From: Isoetes taiwanensis
Lineage: Eukaryota > Streptophyta > Lycopodiopsida > Isoetales > Isoetaceae
DNA: 64,000 bases
Direction: 5' to 3'
NCBI GenBank assembly: GCA_021234155.1
Contig: JAJEKV010000054.1
Location: forward strand, 3,135,622 to 3,199,621
Part shown: one piece after another, positions 34,633-44,369 of the stretch
How the letters are laid out: each line of letters opens with the position of its first letter
Numbering within the stretch: position 1 is the first letter of the stretch
Position numbers and translations under genes: made by a program
Notes under the pieces: model-generated
What the model saw: only the letters and a program-made list of their open reading frames with translations
What the model was told of the DNA's origin: nothing
Database searches by the model: none

Positions 34633-37600
34633 TTAGCACTCTACAGGAAGGGATGCCATCACTTTTTGGCATGTCTCTTCACTCATCTTGAACTTGTTGT
34701 TGCCAAGACTCTCCATATCAAATTTCACTTGTCTAATAAGGTATTTGTACACACTAGCAAGCGGCTTGTCCACTAATAACTCAAAGTGGAGTGCATAAAT
34801 GCGCTTGTAGTAGTGGCCAGAAACTATGACTTCTCCCACACCAAATGCAGATACCCATGAGTCTTCATATGCATCTAACAATGTATGTTTAGTCTCTGTA
34901 CACCTAAGAACATAAAAGTCAACTCCTTGACATCCTGCGGATGCATTTTAAACAAAGTTATCTCCAACTTCTAGAAAGCAGGCTGAGGTATTCATTAGCC
35001 TCATCATCATCCTCTTCTTCATCCTCATCCTCATCTTCATCTTGAACTGCTTTTGTTGGCTGATTGTTTTCTGTAGATTTCTTCAACTTCAGTTCTGTTG
35101 TGGACCAAGCTCCCAATCGAGCTTTGTTCATGCAATCATCCCATTTTCCATGAAAGCAAAAGGAGCGAAACAAGAGAGGGCACGTGGACAACTTTTGCGA
35201 GGATTTGTTTTGTCACATGGTCGATGGAATGAAGTTTAGAGCTCCCACAAAGTGATCTCCATTCCCTCTTTTCAGATTTGTCTACATTTTCGGGTTCAAT
35301 ATGCCAAAAACCGCAATATAGAACAGAAAAATGTCACCTCAAATGAAGAAGAATGCAATGGTGCTTGATTGAATTTACCTTCTTATATTTGGTCTGGTGG
35401 GTTGTTCATCATATACCAATTCATGAAATCCCGTCGTCTTTGCACGCTCAATTTCCGGGGAATCATACTTCAATTGTTCTCTTGCCAAAATCCTTTTTAG
35501 GATTGCACCTTGTCCATCATGTTCTCCTTTCCCATGAGAGTGGCAAAAAAATTCCATTCATACTCAATTCCTTCACTATTGACATAGTTACTTCCTAAAT
35601 ACCAAAAAGGTCTTGCTCCTTTGAACTGTCTTTGTGCAACCATCACTCCAAAAATATGTTTGTTGTACAAAAATATTTTGTACTTTCTGAAACCGATCTG
35701 CATGAACTTTCAAGCAATGTTGTACAAACTCACTGCTATGATCTCTATCATCACGAAATATAAAATGTACTTCCTTTATGATTCTCCTCTCATTCTGCTG
35801 GCGATGGTCCATTGAGTTGTCTTCCTCTTTCTTTCTTTGCTTTTCCTTCTCTAGTTCCCTTCTCTCTGCTTCCTTAGCTTCCATATCTTCTATCTCATCC
35901 CGGGTTGCATGTCTATATGTGATATGAACCAAAATTGATGCGATATGTGTGTCGATTGGCAAGATTGTGCCTCTTTCTGAATTTTAAAAGCGTAATTTTC
36001 AGCAAAATCAATAAGCAGAGACAACTGCGCACCTTCGGGGAAAAGTATCCAAGCACTTCACGAATTGCTTTGCGCCGATTGTGCAACATAATTGTGTGGG
36101 ATGAATTGTACCCGGTGTCTTGAAGCATCTTTCTTTGGAATTGGGGCGGGGCTCTCTTTCTTGTATGCAAGTCTAGTTACCTTTCTTTGGTTTCTTTCAC
36201 GCCATTTTTTTTTTCTTGGTGGTCTCCTTCATGTAACCAACCTCTTCTTTGTTTTTTGAAAGCGAAGATCATTTGTAAGTTTGCAGCACAAGCACAACAA
36301 TCACAAGCACAAAAATCATTTAAGCACAAATGCCAAATACACTACCTTTTCAAACTGTTTCCACTCCACTTTGTAATCAGACTCCTCCTTCTCCTTTGGA
36401 CATATTGGCAACCTGTTTGTAAGACCACACAGAAATTTGTTTGTAAGATGTTGCATCAATCATCTTAACAACTCAAAATAGAATGTTCAAACATCTTAAC
36501 ATTAAAAAAAGAGTACCTTTTCAATCCACAATCCTTGCATGCCACCTTCAGACAATTATGTTTGTGCCACTCTTCATCTTCATCCTTAGGGCAGATCATT
36601 TGCCTCCAAAAATCACTAGTGGATTTATAAACATGGTTCTTGGCTGCACAAAAGTTACCATCACCACAAACAGCACAAGTACAGTTGCAATCTTTATGCA
36701 TGCCATTTGGATCTGTTCTGATTTTGTTGAGTGCTTGCATCACATATTTAAAGTGCATGTGATATTGGCGTGACAAGTTTCTCTTTCATTTAAGCGCCTC
36801 ACAAATGATGGCTTCGACAATTCAAATGTATTTGGGTAATCTTAATGTCATTGAATTCCTTCTTGAAGTTCATGTAAAATTGCAAGCGCAAACAAAGAAG
36901 ATCTATATAGAAGCGGATATATGCAACGGAAGAAACATACTAAGCGGGGAAATCACACGAGATATTTCAAGCGGTTGTATTGGATGATCAATTTTATCGC
37001 CATCATCTGTAACAAACTTTCTCACATGCTTCTGTATGGTGAAACTTCGTGTGTTTTTCGTCGAACTTGTAAAAACAATTCCTAACCTCGTCACTCAATG
37101 CATCACACCTCTTTTTCCTTGAAAACATTGACCACGGACCACATTCTTGGTGCGCCATTATTCTTCTTCGATTGCGGCAACAAATGATTTTCTAGATATA
37201 TGAAGGAGGCGTCGCGGCGGGATTGGTTGATGGATTTTGCTGATGAAGATACCATTTGCAAAGTAGACTTTCTTGCTTGCAATACATCTGTCTTCCTTAA
37301 TTTCTTTTGTTCATTGAGTGTCTCCTGAACATTTTTAATCACATTCTTCATGATCTTGCTTTGATCATGATCAACAAAATCCACTTCCAGTGGCAATTTC
37401 GCCTTCACTCTCTTCACAAATCTGTGCACCACCATTGCTTTATCCCCTTCTTTCAAAGGTTTTGTGATTTCGTTGAAATAATCGTCCATTTTTTTGGACA
37501 ATTCTTGAAGCCAGGCCTCGTTCAATTTCAGGGTGCAAGTTTTCTTTCTCTCTCTCCCTTTCTCTTTTTCGATGTCTTGATTGCCTTCTTCTCTCGGCTT

Positions 37601-37720
37601 GAATTTCCCGGAAAACTTTGAGTCTCTTTTCCTCATCCAAATCAGAAACTGATTGATCCATTGAGGATCGTGATGTACAGAGAATTTTGCAGTACAGAGA
37701 AACCGTGATGTACAAAAAAC
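34633..37720 (-). pseudogene. Transposase-like gene of the DFAENY/SDGC family, decayed
   Basis: Minus strand, in pieces separated by stops and slips. N-terminal basic, helical region (37103-37720); KPSFVRRLNERETC (about 36765-36820); Cys/His-rich segment with CTCAVCGDGNFC and HNCLKVACKDCG (36510-36700); CPICPKEKEESDYKVEWKQF (about 36370-36430); LIDFAENYAF (about 35995-36025); coiled Glu/Lys-rich segment (35820-35910); FWSDGC (35635-35655); YEWNFFAT..HGKGEHDG (35510-35580); acidic run DEDEDEDEEEDDDE (about 35000-35045); and a C-terminal domain with GCQGVDFYVLRC and DKPLASVYKYLIR (34633-34940). I remember this order from proteins of mosses and other seed-free plants. The Asp of DFAENY, the Asp of SDGC and the Glu of YEWNFF could be a DDE triad; that is inference. 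The copy is not functional. Confidence 0.65.
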
Positions 37721-38106
37721 AGTTCGTTTCAGAGGTACAAGCTGAATGATCATTCCCGCCACAAAAAATTGAAGAAACAGACCCCGCCATCTCAAAACAG
37801 ACCGCGCCAGATCATTTCGGAACCGAATTTGATTTTCGGAGCAGCCATGTCATCGATCCGGAAGCAATTGGCTAAAAACGGATCATCGTGTTCCCGCTCT
37901 CCAAGCACCCCCAAGCACAGCAGATCAAGCACGAAAAGCAGAGCGTCCGGACGGGTGCTTTTGTACCCCAATATCTAACTTAGACCCTTCAACATTTTGT
38001 GGGAAATGTCTAGCCTATGCAGTGGGATTAGGAGCCAGTACTGGTATTTAGGTGTCCTTGCAATACTTTCTAGAGTTCCCTTTCCTACATGTCCTCCTAG
38101 TTGCAG

Positions 38107-38966
38107 CTTTGGCTTTTGCGGCAAGGTGCCGTGCTAAAATCATTCAAAATGTATCATTGTCGTTGATTACAAAAATTATCATTATAGTGCTTGCGGCTGT
38201 GGGATATGCTTCTCTATGGGCAGCAGTTCTTGCAGATGTTGGCACATGTATTGCTGTCACCTTTAATAGCATGTTGCTTTTACGAAGAAGACACCAAAAG
38301 AATTGTAGCTCAAGTCATTGCAGGTCCATGGTGTCAAAGCGTAAGCATGACCATTCGCAGTGTGGTGGTCATGATGGGAATCACGATGGCCATAAGCATG
38401 GAAATCACAATAATCATGCTACTTATGAAAATCAGGCTGAGCACCAATGTGATGACCATAGACATAATCATGTGAAGGGGCATAACGGAGAGAACCAAGA
38501 AGGGCAGAAAGATTGTGTGAAAGTTCAACATTCTGTCAAATGCTATGATCATGCTAACATGGTCGATACTCAGGAAGCTGTGATGGAGCTGGATTTACCT
38601 ACTACGGTTTTGAATGCTCAAAAGAATAGAAGTACATGCTCCAGTCCCTGTTGTAAAAGTAGATTTGGCCATCAGAAAGATAATGTTGAGCATTGTATGA
38701 AAGTTCAACATCCTGTCAAATGTCATGATCATGTCAACATAGTAGAAGTAGATACTCAGGGAACTGAATTGGAGGTGGATTTGCCTGCTACAGTTTTAAA
38801 CAGTCAAAAGGCTAAAAAAAAATGTTCTAATTCCTGTTGTAAAAACAGATTTGGGCATCAGAAGGATCATGTTGAGCATGGTGGAAAGTTCAACATCCTG
38901 TCAAATGCCTTAGTTACAAATTTTTCATCTAGTTCTTCATTAAGCCAACTAATATCAATTGCATAA
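38107..38966 (+). pseudogene. HMA: P1B heavy-metal ATPase, orphan last exon with His/Cys-rich tail
   Basis: P1B ATPases (HMA2/3/4 group) pump Zn, Cd or other metals across plant membranes. After an acceptor (TTGCAG, 38101-38106) the frame reads ARCRAKIIQNVSLSL, hydrophobic helices IIIIVLAAVGYASLWAAVLA and the family signature DVGTCIAVTFNSMLLL, then a cytosolic tail rich in His, Asp and Cys. The tail holds a 60-residue tandem repeat (38514-38693 and 38694-38879), each copy with VKVQH.VKC.DH and a CSxxCCKxRFGHQKD box. A third copy begins at 38880 but one base is missing, so the frame leaves the repeat and stops at 38966. No other ATPase exon (phosphorylation DKTGT, ATP-binding, CPC) is seen upstream, so this is a truncated copy or a captured exon. 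Confidence 0.75.
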
Positions 38967-39262
38967 TAATGGTTTTTATGGGTATTCGATTTATGAAATA
39001 CTCTAAGATGGCGACTTAGAATAAAATGAAAAACCCATTGGATGGATGCTAGCCAGAATGGGATTTAGATCGTTTGGAACATTTGTGCATTGATCCTGTG
39101 GCTCGGGTCACACAAAATATGCCCTGAAATACCAGTGGATGGATGTATAGGTATGGGCATCCGGGATAACCGATGGCCCCAGCACCATTGCCTTGTTGCC
39201 CATATGATACATAGATGTTGACATCAACCACCATAGGATTCCCACTATATTCTCCACTTTAT
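38967..39262. other. Spacer after the ATPase exon
   Basis: No gene recognised; unremarkable sequence up to the Helitron end. Confidence 0.3.
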
Positions 39263-39269
39263 ATTACTA

Positions 39270-39298
39270 CTAGAAAATTGCCCACCTTCGTGGGCAAT
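39270..39298 (-). mobile_element. Helitron 3' end (minus orientation)
   Basis: On the minus strand TTGCCCACGAAGGTGGGCAA, a perfect 7-bp-stem hairpin, is followed by TTTT and CTAG, then T. Hairpin plus CTAG before a T is the classic 3' terminus of a Helitron. The body would extend toward higher coordinates; I could not place the 5' end. Confidence 0.65.
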
Positions 39299-40033
39299 CG
39301 AAAGTCTTTGGGATGTCAAGTATTAATTTATATTACGTTATTTTAAATGTAAAAGAAAAAATAGTTAGTTTTTACTGCATGATTTACTGCCTTTTGTATA
39401 TTATCCCATATTTATGTTTTGAATCCAAAATCATTATAAGTTTTTTCCATGTGGTGGCGAATTTTTGTGTTCTCAACCACGCGACCCAGCTTCAGGATCT
39501 GTGATAAGTGGTGTGATGCTAGTGCTATTTTCTTATTACAATGTCCCTCTCCTATAGTACATGTGCATATTGAAAGCAACATGGAATGAACTGTATTATC
39601 ATGTTTAAGGAGTTAGTTCACGTCTATCTATTCTAAAATGAACAATTGGAGCTTTCAGACGTGGCCTACACAATGTTTGATATAGATGTAAAATGCATGT
39701 TTGTGTTATTTTTTAATTCAAACAAAACAGTTGTCCACGTAACCGAACGCCAAAATTGTAAATAATAGTTTATAATGTCTAGTGGTGTCTCTGCATTCAT
39801 ATCCGTTGCTGTGTGCATCAAAGTCTAGGACGTAATAATAGCATTGAACTTGTTGAAATTTGACCAAAATTTTCATAGGCAAAATTGCATGTTTAACTGA
39901 ACATTCTGATGATACTCCTCTCACACCACTTTGAATTGTAAGAGTCTTACACATGACAAGGGGCATCTGGTGCATTAAGAACTTGGTATATGCTTTTTTT
40001 GGCTGGCCTTTGTTAGAAAGGTTTCCCAATGTG

Positions 40034-40034
<1 letters not shown>

Positions 40035-40065
<31 letters not shown>
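40035..40065. repeat. Poly-T run (31 T)
   Basis: 31 consecutive T. Could be the tail of a minus-strand retroposon or simple slippage; no element body is obvious on its right. Confidence 0.6.
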
Positions 40066-40068
<3 letters not shown>

Positions 40069-40304
40069 AGAGGTCTGACTTGGTGTAAGTGTTTGCGCTT
40101 TTTGTCGTCGACACCTAGCTGGAAGAAACTGAGGCAGTCTTATAGAAGTGTAAAAAATGTAGAGCCTACCACTTATTCTTGGAAGTCGTTCTGGAAGCTA
40201 AAGGTTAGGACAGATGGATATATATTATATTAATATCCACGGAGATCCTGTGTGATTTCTTGAGGGATATGACTGTGATTAGGCTATTTACTGAGAACTA
40301 ACAG

Positions 40305-40316
40305 TGGTATCAAAGC
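40305..40316 (+). mobile_element. LTR retrotransposon primer-binding site (initiator-Met type)
   Basis: TGGTATCAAAGC follows ...CTAACA and one base. It differs by one base from TGGTATCAGAGC, the standard plant Copia-type primer-binding site complementary to initiator methionine tRNA. An LTR would end at 40303, so about 40.07-40.30 kb is probably 5' LTR. No gag or pol is readable downstream before 40.66 kb. Confidence 0.5.
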
Positions 40317-40659
40317 AAATAGATATGCTCAGTAAGGTGTTGACGGAATTTAAACTAGTGTAAAGCACAAGTAGGTACAGGCTGAGGAGGAGTTGTAAGG
40401 ATAAGGATGCAGCCTGTACATAAGATTATTAGATGATAATGTGGCATTGGGGCTGCCAAAGGCTGCAGGCATTTGAGTTATTGATTAGAGAAACAAGGAG
40501 GAGTTCAATCTGCAAGAGGTAAATTGCGTAGGCTTGAATTGGCCCTTTCCAGACCTAGAATAATATTTTAGGGATCAAGGGTCAAATTCTTGTTGAAAAC
40601 AAGAATCAAGTATCAAGTATTGTATTGTTTTGAAGTAGCATTTTTGATTGATTGTGAAT

Positions 40660-40731
40660 CATGACTTTGAAGTATGATTTAAGCCACTTCACCCTCGAGT
40701 CACGGAGGGCAACCCTCCGTGCGCAGCACCT
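40660..40731 (+). repeat. Hairpin-ended repeat Y, copy 1
   Basis: CATGACTTTGAAGTATGATT..CTTCACCCTCGAGT followed by hairpin CACGGAGGGCAACCCTCCGTG (40701-40721) and GCAGCACCTTGTTT. Copy 2 at 46311-46385 has the same parts and then different downstream sequence, fixing the right edge at the CCTTGTTT. Confidence 0.75.
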
Positions 40732-40945
40732 TGTTTATTAATGTGTCCATAATTGGTGAAGCAGGGGCAGTGATAGATTTTAATAGGTTTGAAGGATATT
40801 TTAGTAATTTCATTGATAATTGAAGGGCATTTAGGGAAATATATTGTACTACAATGGTATTTTATTGATTAAGGGCATTTACAGAAATAATTGAAATACA
40901 AGGTCTATTTTGGTAAAATACGCAAAATATAGGGGTATTTCGATA
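40725..40945 (+). repeat. GCAGGGGCA/AAGGGCAT repeat, copy 2
   Basis: Matches the minus-strand copy at 24140-24345 from CTTGTT through AATGTGTC, GTGAAGCAGGGGCA and GGGCATTTAGGGAAATA to CTATTTTGGTAA. Runs straight on from repeat Y. Confidence 0.7.
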
Positions 40946-41009
40946 ATCTTCCCTTTATCTTATCATATTGGTTATGTAGGTTATTGCACAAGAAGATCCA
41001 AAAGGGAAT

Positions 41010-41100
41010 AGTTTACCCTGACGTGAAGAAGATTATTTAAGAAATTGGCCTTGGTTACAAGAGCATTCGTGCATGCCCAAATGATTGCATGATCTGCTAT
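41010..41100 (+). mobile_element. CACTA transposase (TNP2-like) fragment
   Basis: The plus frame reads VYPDVKKII, a stop, then EIGLGYKSIRACPNDCMICY. GLGY..I.ACPNDC is the signature stretch of plant CACTA/En-Spm TNP2 transposases (G.GY..IHAC.NDC). Only about 30 residues survive before LINE sequence begins. Confidence 0.6.
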
Positions 41101-41104
41101 CCTT

Positions 41105-43146
41105 CTGAAGATTTTAGCCATCCTTGCTTCCCAATCAAAGTTTTAGGGGATTGTAGGTGTTATCAGAAACCTTACTTAGGGTAGAAATAAAGCAAGGGCT
41201 GTGGTAAAGATTGCATGGACTAAGTGTATAAAACTTAAGTTTGCTGGAGGTTTGGGCATGATAGATATCCATTTGCAGAGTAAGGTTATGATCTCAAAAT
41301 TTATTTGGAGGCTTCTCGTGGGTAAGGATGATTCTCCTAGGTTACGACTTATTGCACATGCTCTTACCCACTGTATTCTTTTTGGTAAAGTCACACTTAA
41401 ATCTGTTCTTCTATGAAGTATATTTTATGAGTTGTAGCCTTATCATAGTGCTTCTCCATTTTTTAAGGGATTGTTAGATTCCTGGCACATAGTCAAAACA
41501 TTATTTCACATCAGTCCAGTCGCTTGTGCGCAGTTGAATGCACCTTGTTGGTGGATCCCCCTAGCAGACAATGCACCACTTTGCGTTATAGTGCACCCAT
41601 TGACTCAACGACATTGGATAATGGCAGGAATCTTAACAATTGCAGCATGGTATGACTCAGGCCAGCTTCTGTCATGGGAGGCATTTTAGCTAAAGTTTTT
41701 GTTGTGGTAATGGGATAGAGCTCTTTGGCAAAATGTTGTTGACTACCTACAGCCTATTCTACCACACGAAGAAGATATTTTGATATGGGTTTGTCATGAG
41801 GAGGTTAAGAAGTGCAAACTTGTGAACCCTATGTATAAGTTATTGTTTGATACGGATATTCTTCCTCCTTTTAATAAGTGTCCCCTTCAACTCCTTCCTC
41901 TTCAATGACAACAGATGTGGTCTTGGGCATGGAATAAGCTACTTCATCTTAAAGTGGCAGTTCTTTGGTGGCAGATTCTTCATCGATGTCTTCGGGTTAA
42001 CGTGCATGTCTTGAGCAACATGCATGTCTATATGGCTTCTGCCATTATTGCTCCCAATCAAAGTTCCAAGAGATTGTGGATGTTATCAGAAACTTTTTTT
42101 GGGGTGGAAATGAAGCAGAGGCTAAGGTAAAGATTGCATGGTCTAAGTGTATAAAACCTAAGCTTGCTGGTGGTTTGAGCATGATTGATATGCATTTGCA
42201 GAGTAAATTTTTTATTTCAAATTCATTTGGAGACTTCTCGTGGGTTCACATCAGTCCAACTGCTTGTGCTCAGTTTAATGCATCTTATTGGTTGATCCCC
42301 CTGGCAGACAATGCACCACTTTGCTTTACAGTGCACCCATTCACTCAACGATGTTGGAAAATGGCAGAAATCTTAACAATTGCAACATGGCATGACTCAG
42401 GCCAGCTGCTGTCATGGGAGGCATTTCAGTTAGAGTTTTTGTTGGAGAAAGGAGTGCAAACTTGTGAACTCTATGTATAAGTTATTGCTTGATACTGATA
42501 TTCTTCCTCTTTCTAATAAGTGCCCCCTTCAACTCCGTCTTCTTCAATGGCAGCAACTGTGGTCTTGGGCATGGGATAAGCTACTTCATCCTAAAGTGGC
42601 AGTTCTTTGATGGCAGATTCTTTGTAGATGACTTCGAGTTAACGTGCTTGTCCACAAGTTTACCCCTAGAATATCATATCAGTGTCCAGTATGAGTGTGA
42701 CCACCTCAAACAGGTATAGGATTGGTTGTTCTCTCTTTTTTAAGGTTCACTAACAAGTCAACAAGTGCTCTTGGCAATTTATCCAAGTACTTGGATGGAG
42801 TTGCAAAGCTAGGCTTTTCATCTTGCAGCAGGATGGTTGCTTTGGACTATCTGAAAAAAGACGAAGACTGGTAATCTTCAAAGGTTTGGATGTGGTAGAT
42901 AACCCTAGTTTCCAAGAAGCTCAAGGTCACATTGATAATTTGTACCATTGTTCTTCATTTGCCCCTCGTAAGGGGAGATTAATCTTTGAGGAATATTTAG
43001 ATGTGCGCTCTTATGCTTAGGCAGGTTGTTTCACTTGAAGGGTCTATGCTTATCCACTGAGATTTTATTCCTGTTTTTGCACTTATACTTGTATTTGACT
43101 CTTTGATTAAATAAAGTCTGGCGTATTTCAACAGAAAAAAAAAAAA
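41105..43146 (+). mobile_element. LINE 3' part with internal duplication
   Basis: Reverse-transcriptase C-terminal text occurs twice. Near 41200 it reads KIAWTKCIKLKFAGGLGMID, and near 42070 FFWGGNEAEAKVKIAWSKCI then KPKLAGGLSMIDMHLQSK; both continue through a CAQ.NA..W.IPLADNAPL segment to GQLLSWEAF. Zinc-binding-type text (WAWNKLLHLKVAVLWWQILH) follows at about 41930 and again at 42560. The element ends with ATTAAATAAAGTCTGG..TTCAACAG and 12 or 13 A (43134-43146). Copies diverge by roughly one base in ten and each has stops, so both are dead. Confidence 0.75.
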
Positions 43147-43473
43147 GCTACACATTTCATGGTGTGAAATGCCTCTAGATACACAAATGACATGTAAGGT
43201 AAGAATGTAACTAAGAAGATGGTACACCATTTTCCATTGTTTCTAAGGCTGAAGTTGATGTTTTGATGCAAGTCATTAGCTACCCTCATAGACTTCACAA
43301 TGACAAATGCATCTATTGATGATATTATACTTCTAAATGATAATGGTCATGGAAGCATGTAGATAAGACATGGCCTAAATTTGGAAATGAACTACGCAAT
43401 GTTCGCTTGGGGTTAGCTATCGATGGAGTGAACCCTTTTGAAAAGCAGTCCACATCATGGTCTACATGGCTTA

Positions 43474-43645
43474 TATCGATCTTGTTAATTTGGGTTTTTC
43501 TGGTTTGGCAGAAAATGTTTTTAGGTTTTTTTTAAGGTGATTTGCATAAGGTTTTAAAAGTTTTGCCTGCCGGGAAAAATTTCCGACATCCAAAAATCGG
43601 GAAAGATTTTTAAGTTTGCATTCCAATTTTTTTTCCTTTCTGTGT
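43474..43645 (+). repeat. TTGTTAATTTGGG repeat, copy 1
   Basis: Matches 51945-52180 in order: CTTGTTAATTTGGG, TTTTCTGG or TTTTCCGG, GCCTG, AATTTCCG and TGCATGCATG. The similarity is patchy, which points to an old dispersed repeat. Confidence 0.5.
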
Positions 43646-43781
43646 ATGCATGCATGCCACGAAGCTTTCTTGCAATTTTGGCTTAGGAGCCTATTATCTA
43701 ATCACCCGAGTTTCCCCAGTTTCCCCAATTTCAGTGTACATTAGAATTGGAGGATGCTATGTTCTATTCATATCATTTTCT

Positions 43782-44258
43782 TCATCGTGCGAGGTGATTC
43801 CCATCCCTCCCTGTATTTTGGACTATCCATGGAAGATTCTTTTGGAGGCCATCCTTTAAATTCTTTACCAGATCTGTTTTCAAGATAGCCTCTTGAGGCC
43901 TTCCAATGACTGGCTCAAATAGGAATTGCAATCTTTTGTCCTGCAATAATCTTCTTGCAAATATACTTTGCTGTTTTGGAGTCAAATTAGATACCTCATT
44001 TATTATGAGATTTACAACAGCATTCACATTTCTTCTAATTGGCTTTGTCACGTATCCACCCCTATAAACCCTCTGTTTCGATTTTCTTTTGCTTGTAGCG
44101 TTGCTTTACGAAACTTCATCAGCGGGGAGGATTGAAATCCGAACCCGATCTTGCGACCTCGAAGTGCTTGCATGAGAGTCCAATCCTTCTTCTATAGTTT
44201 CTTCTTCAACTGGTGCTTTAAGACATCGATCCATTCTGCAGAAAGGGGATACAACGTC
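43782..44258 (-). pseudogene. Transposon exon, probable N-terminal part
   Basis: Minus frame from an acceptor (TTTGTGCAG, exon start 44258) with ATG at 44234. It reads MDRCLKAPVEEETIEEG, basic KSKQRVYRGG, then VVNLIINEVSNLTPKQQSIF and PQEAILKTDLVKNLKDGLQK, with an in-frame TAA at 44106-44108 and a stop at 43782. Helical, basic composition resembles the N-terminal part of the transposase-like gene at 34.6-37.7 kb. It sits just inside ACGTCG-rich DNA leading to the CACTA end at 46058, so it may be that element's first coding exon. Family not certain. Confidence 0.35.
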
Positions 44259-44369
44259 CTGCACAAAAAATCAGATTATTAACCAGATTTGTATTACTGC
44301 TTGAAGGGATTTGTATTACTGGTTGAAGGAAAGGGATTTCAATTTCTTCAAGATACATTTGTTTCTTGA

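Noticed and set aside
34633-34881. Cyclin-box resemblance of the minus frame
   Set aside because: The LHFELLVDKP stretch first suggested a cyclin, but the adjoining GVDFYVLRC..K and DKPLASVY order fits the C-terminal domain of the transposase-like family better.
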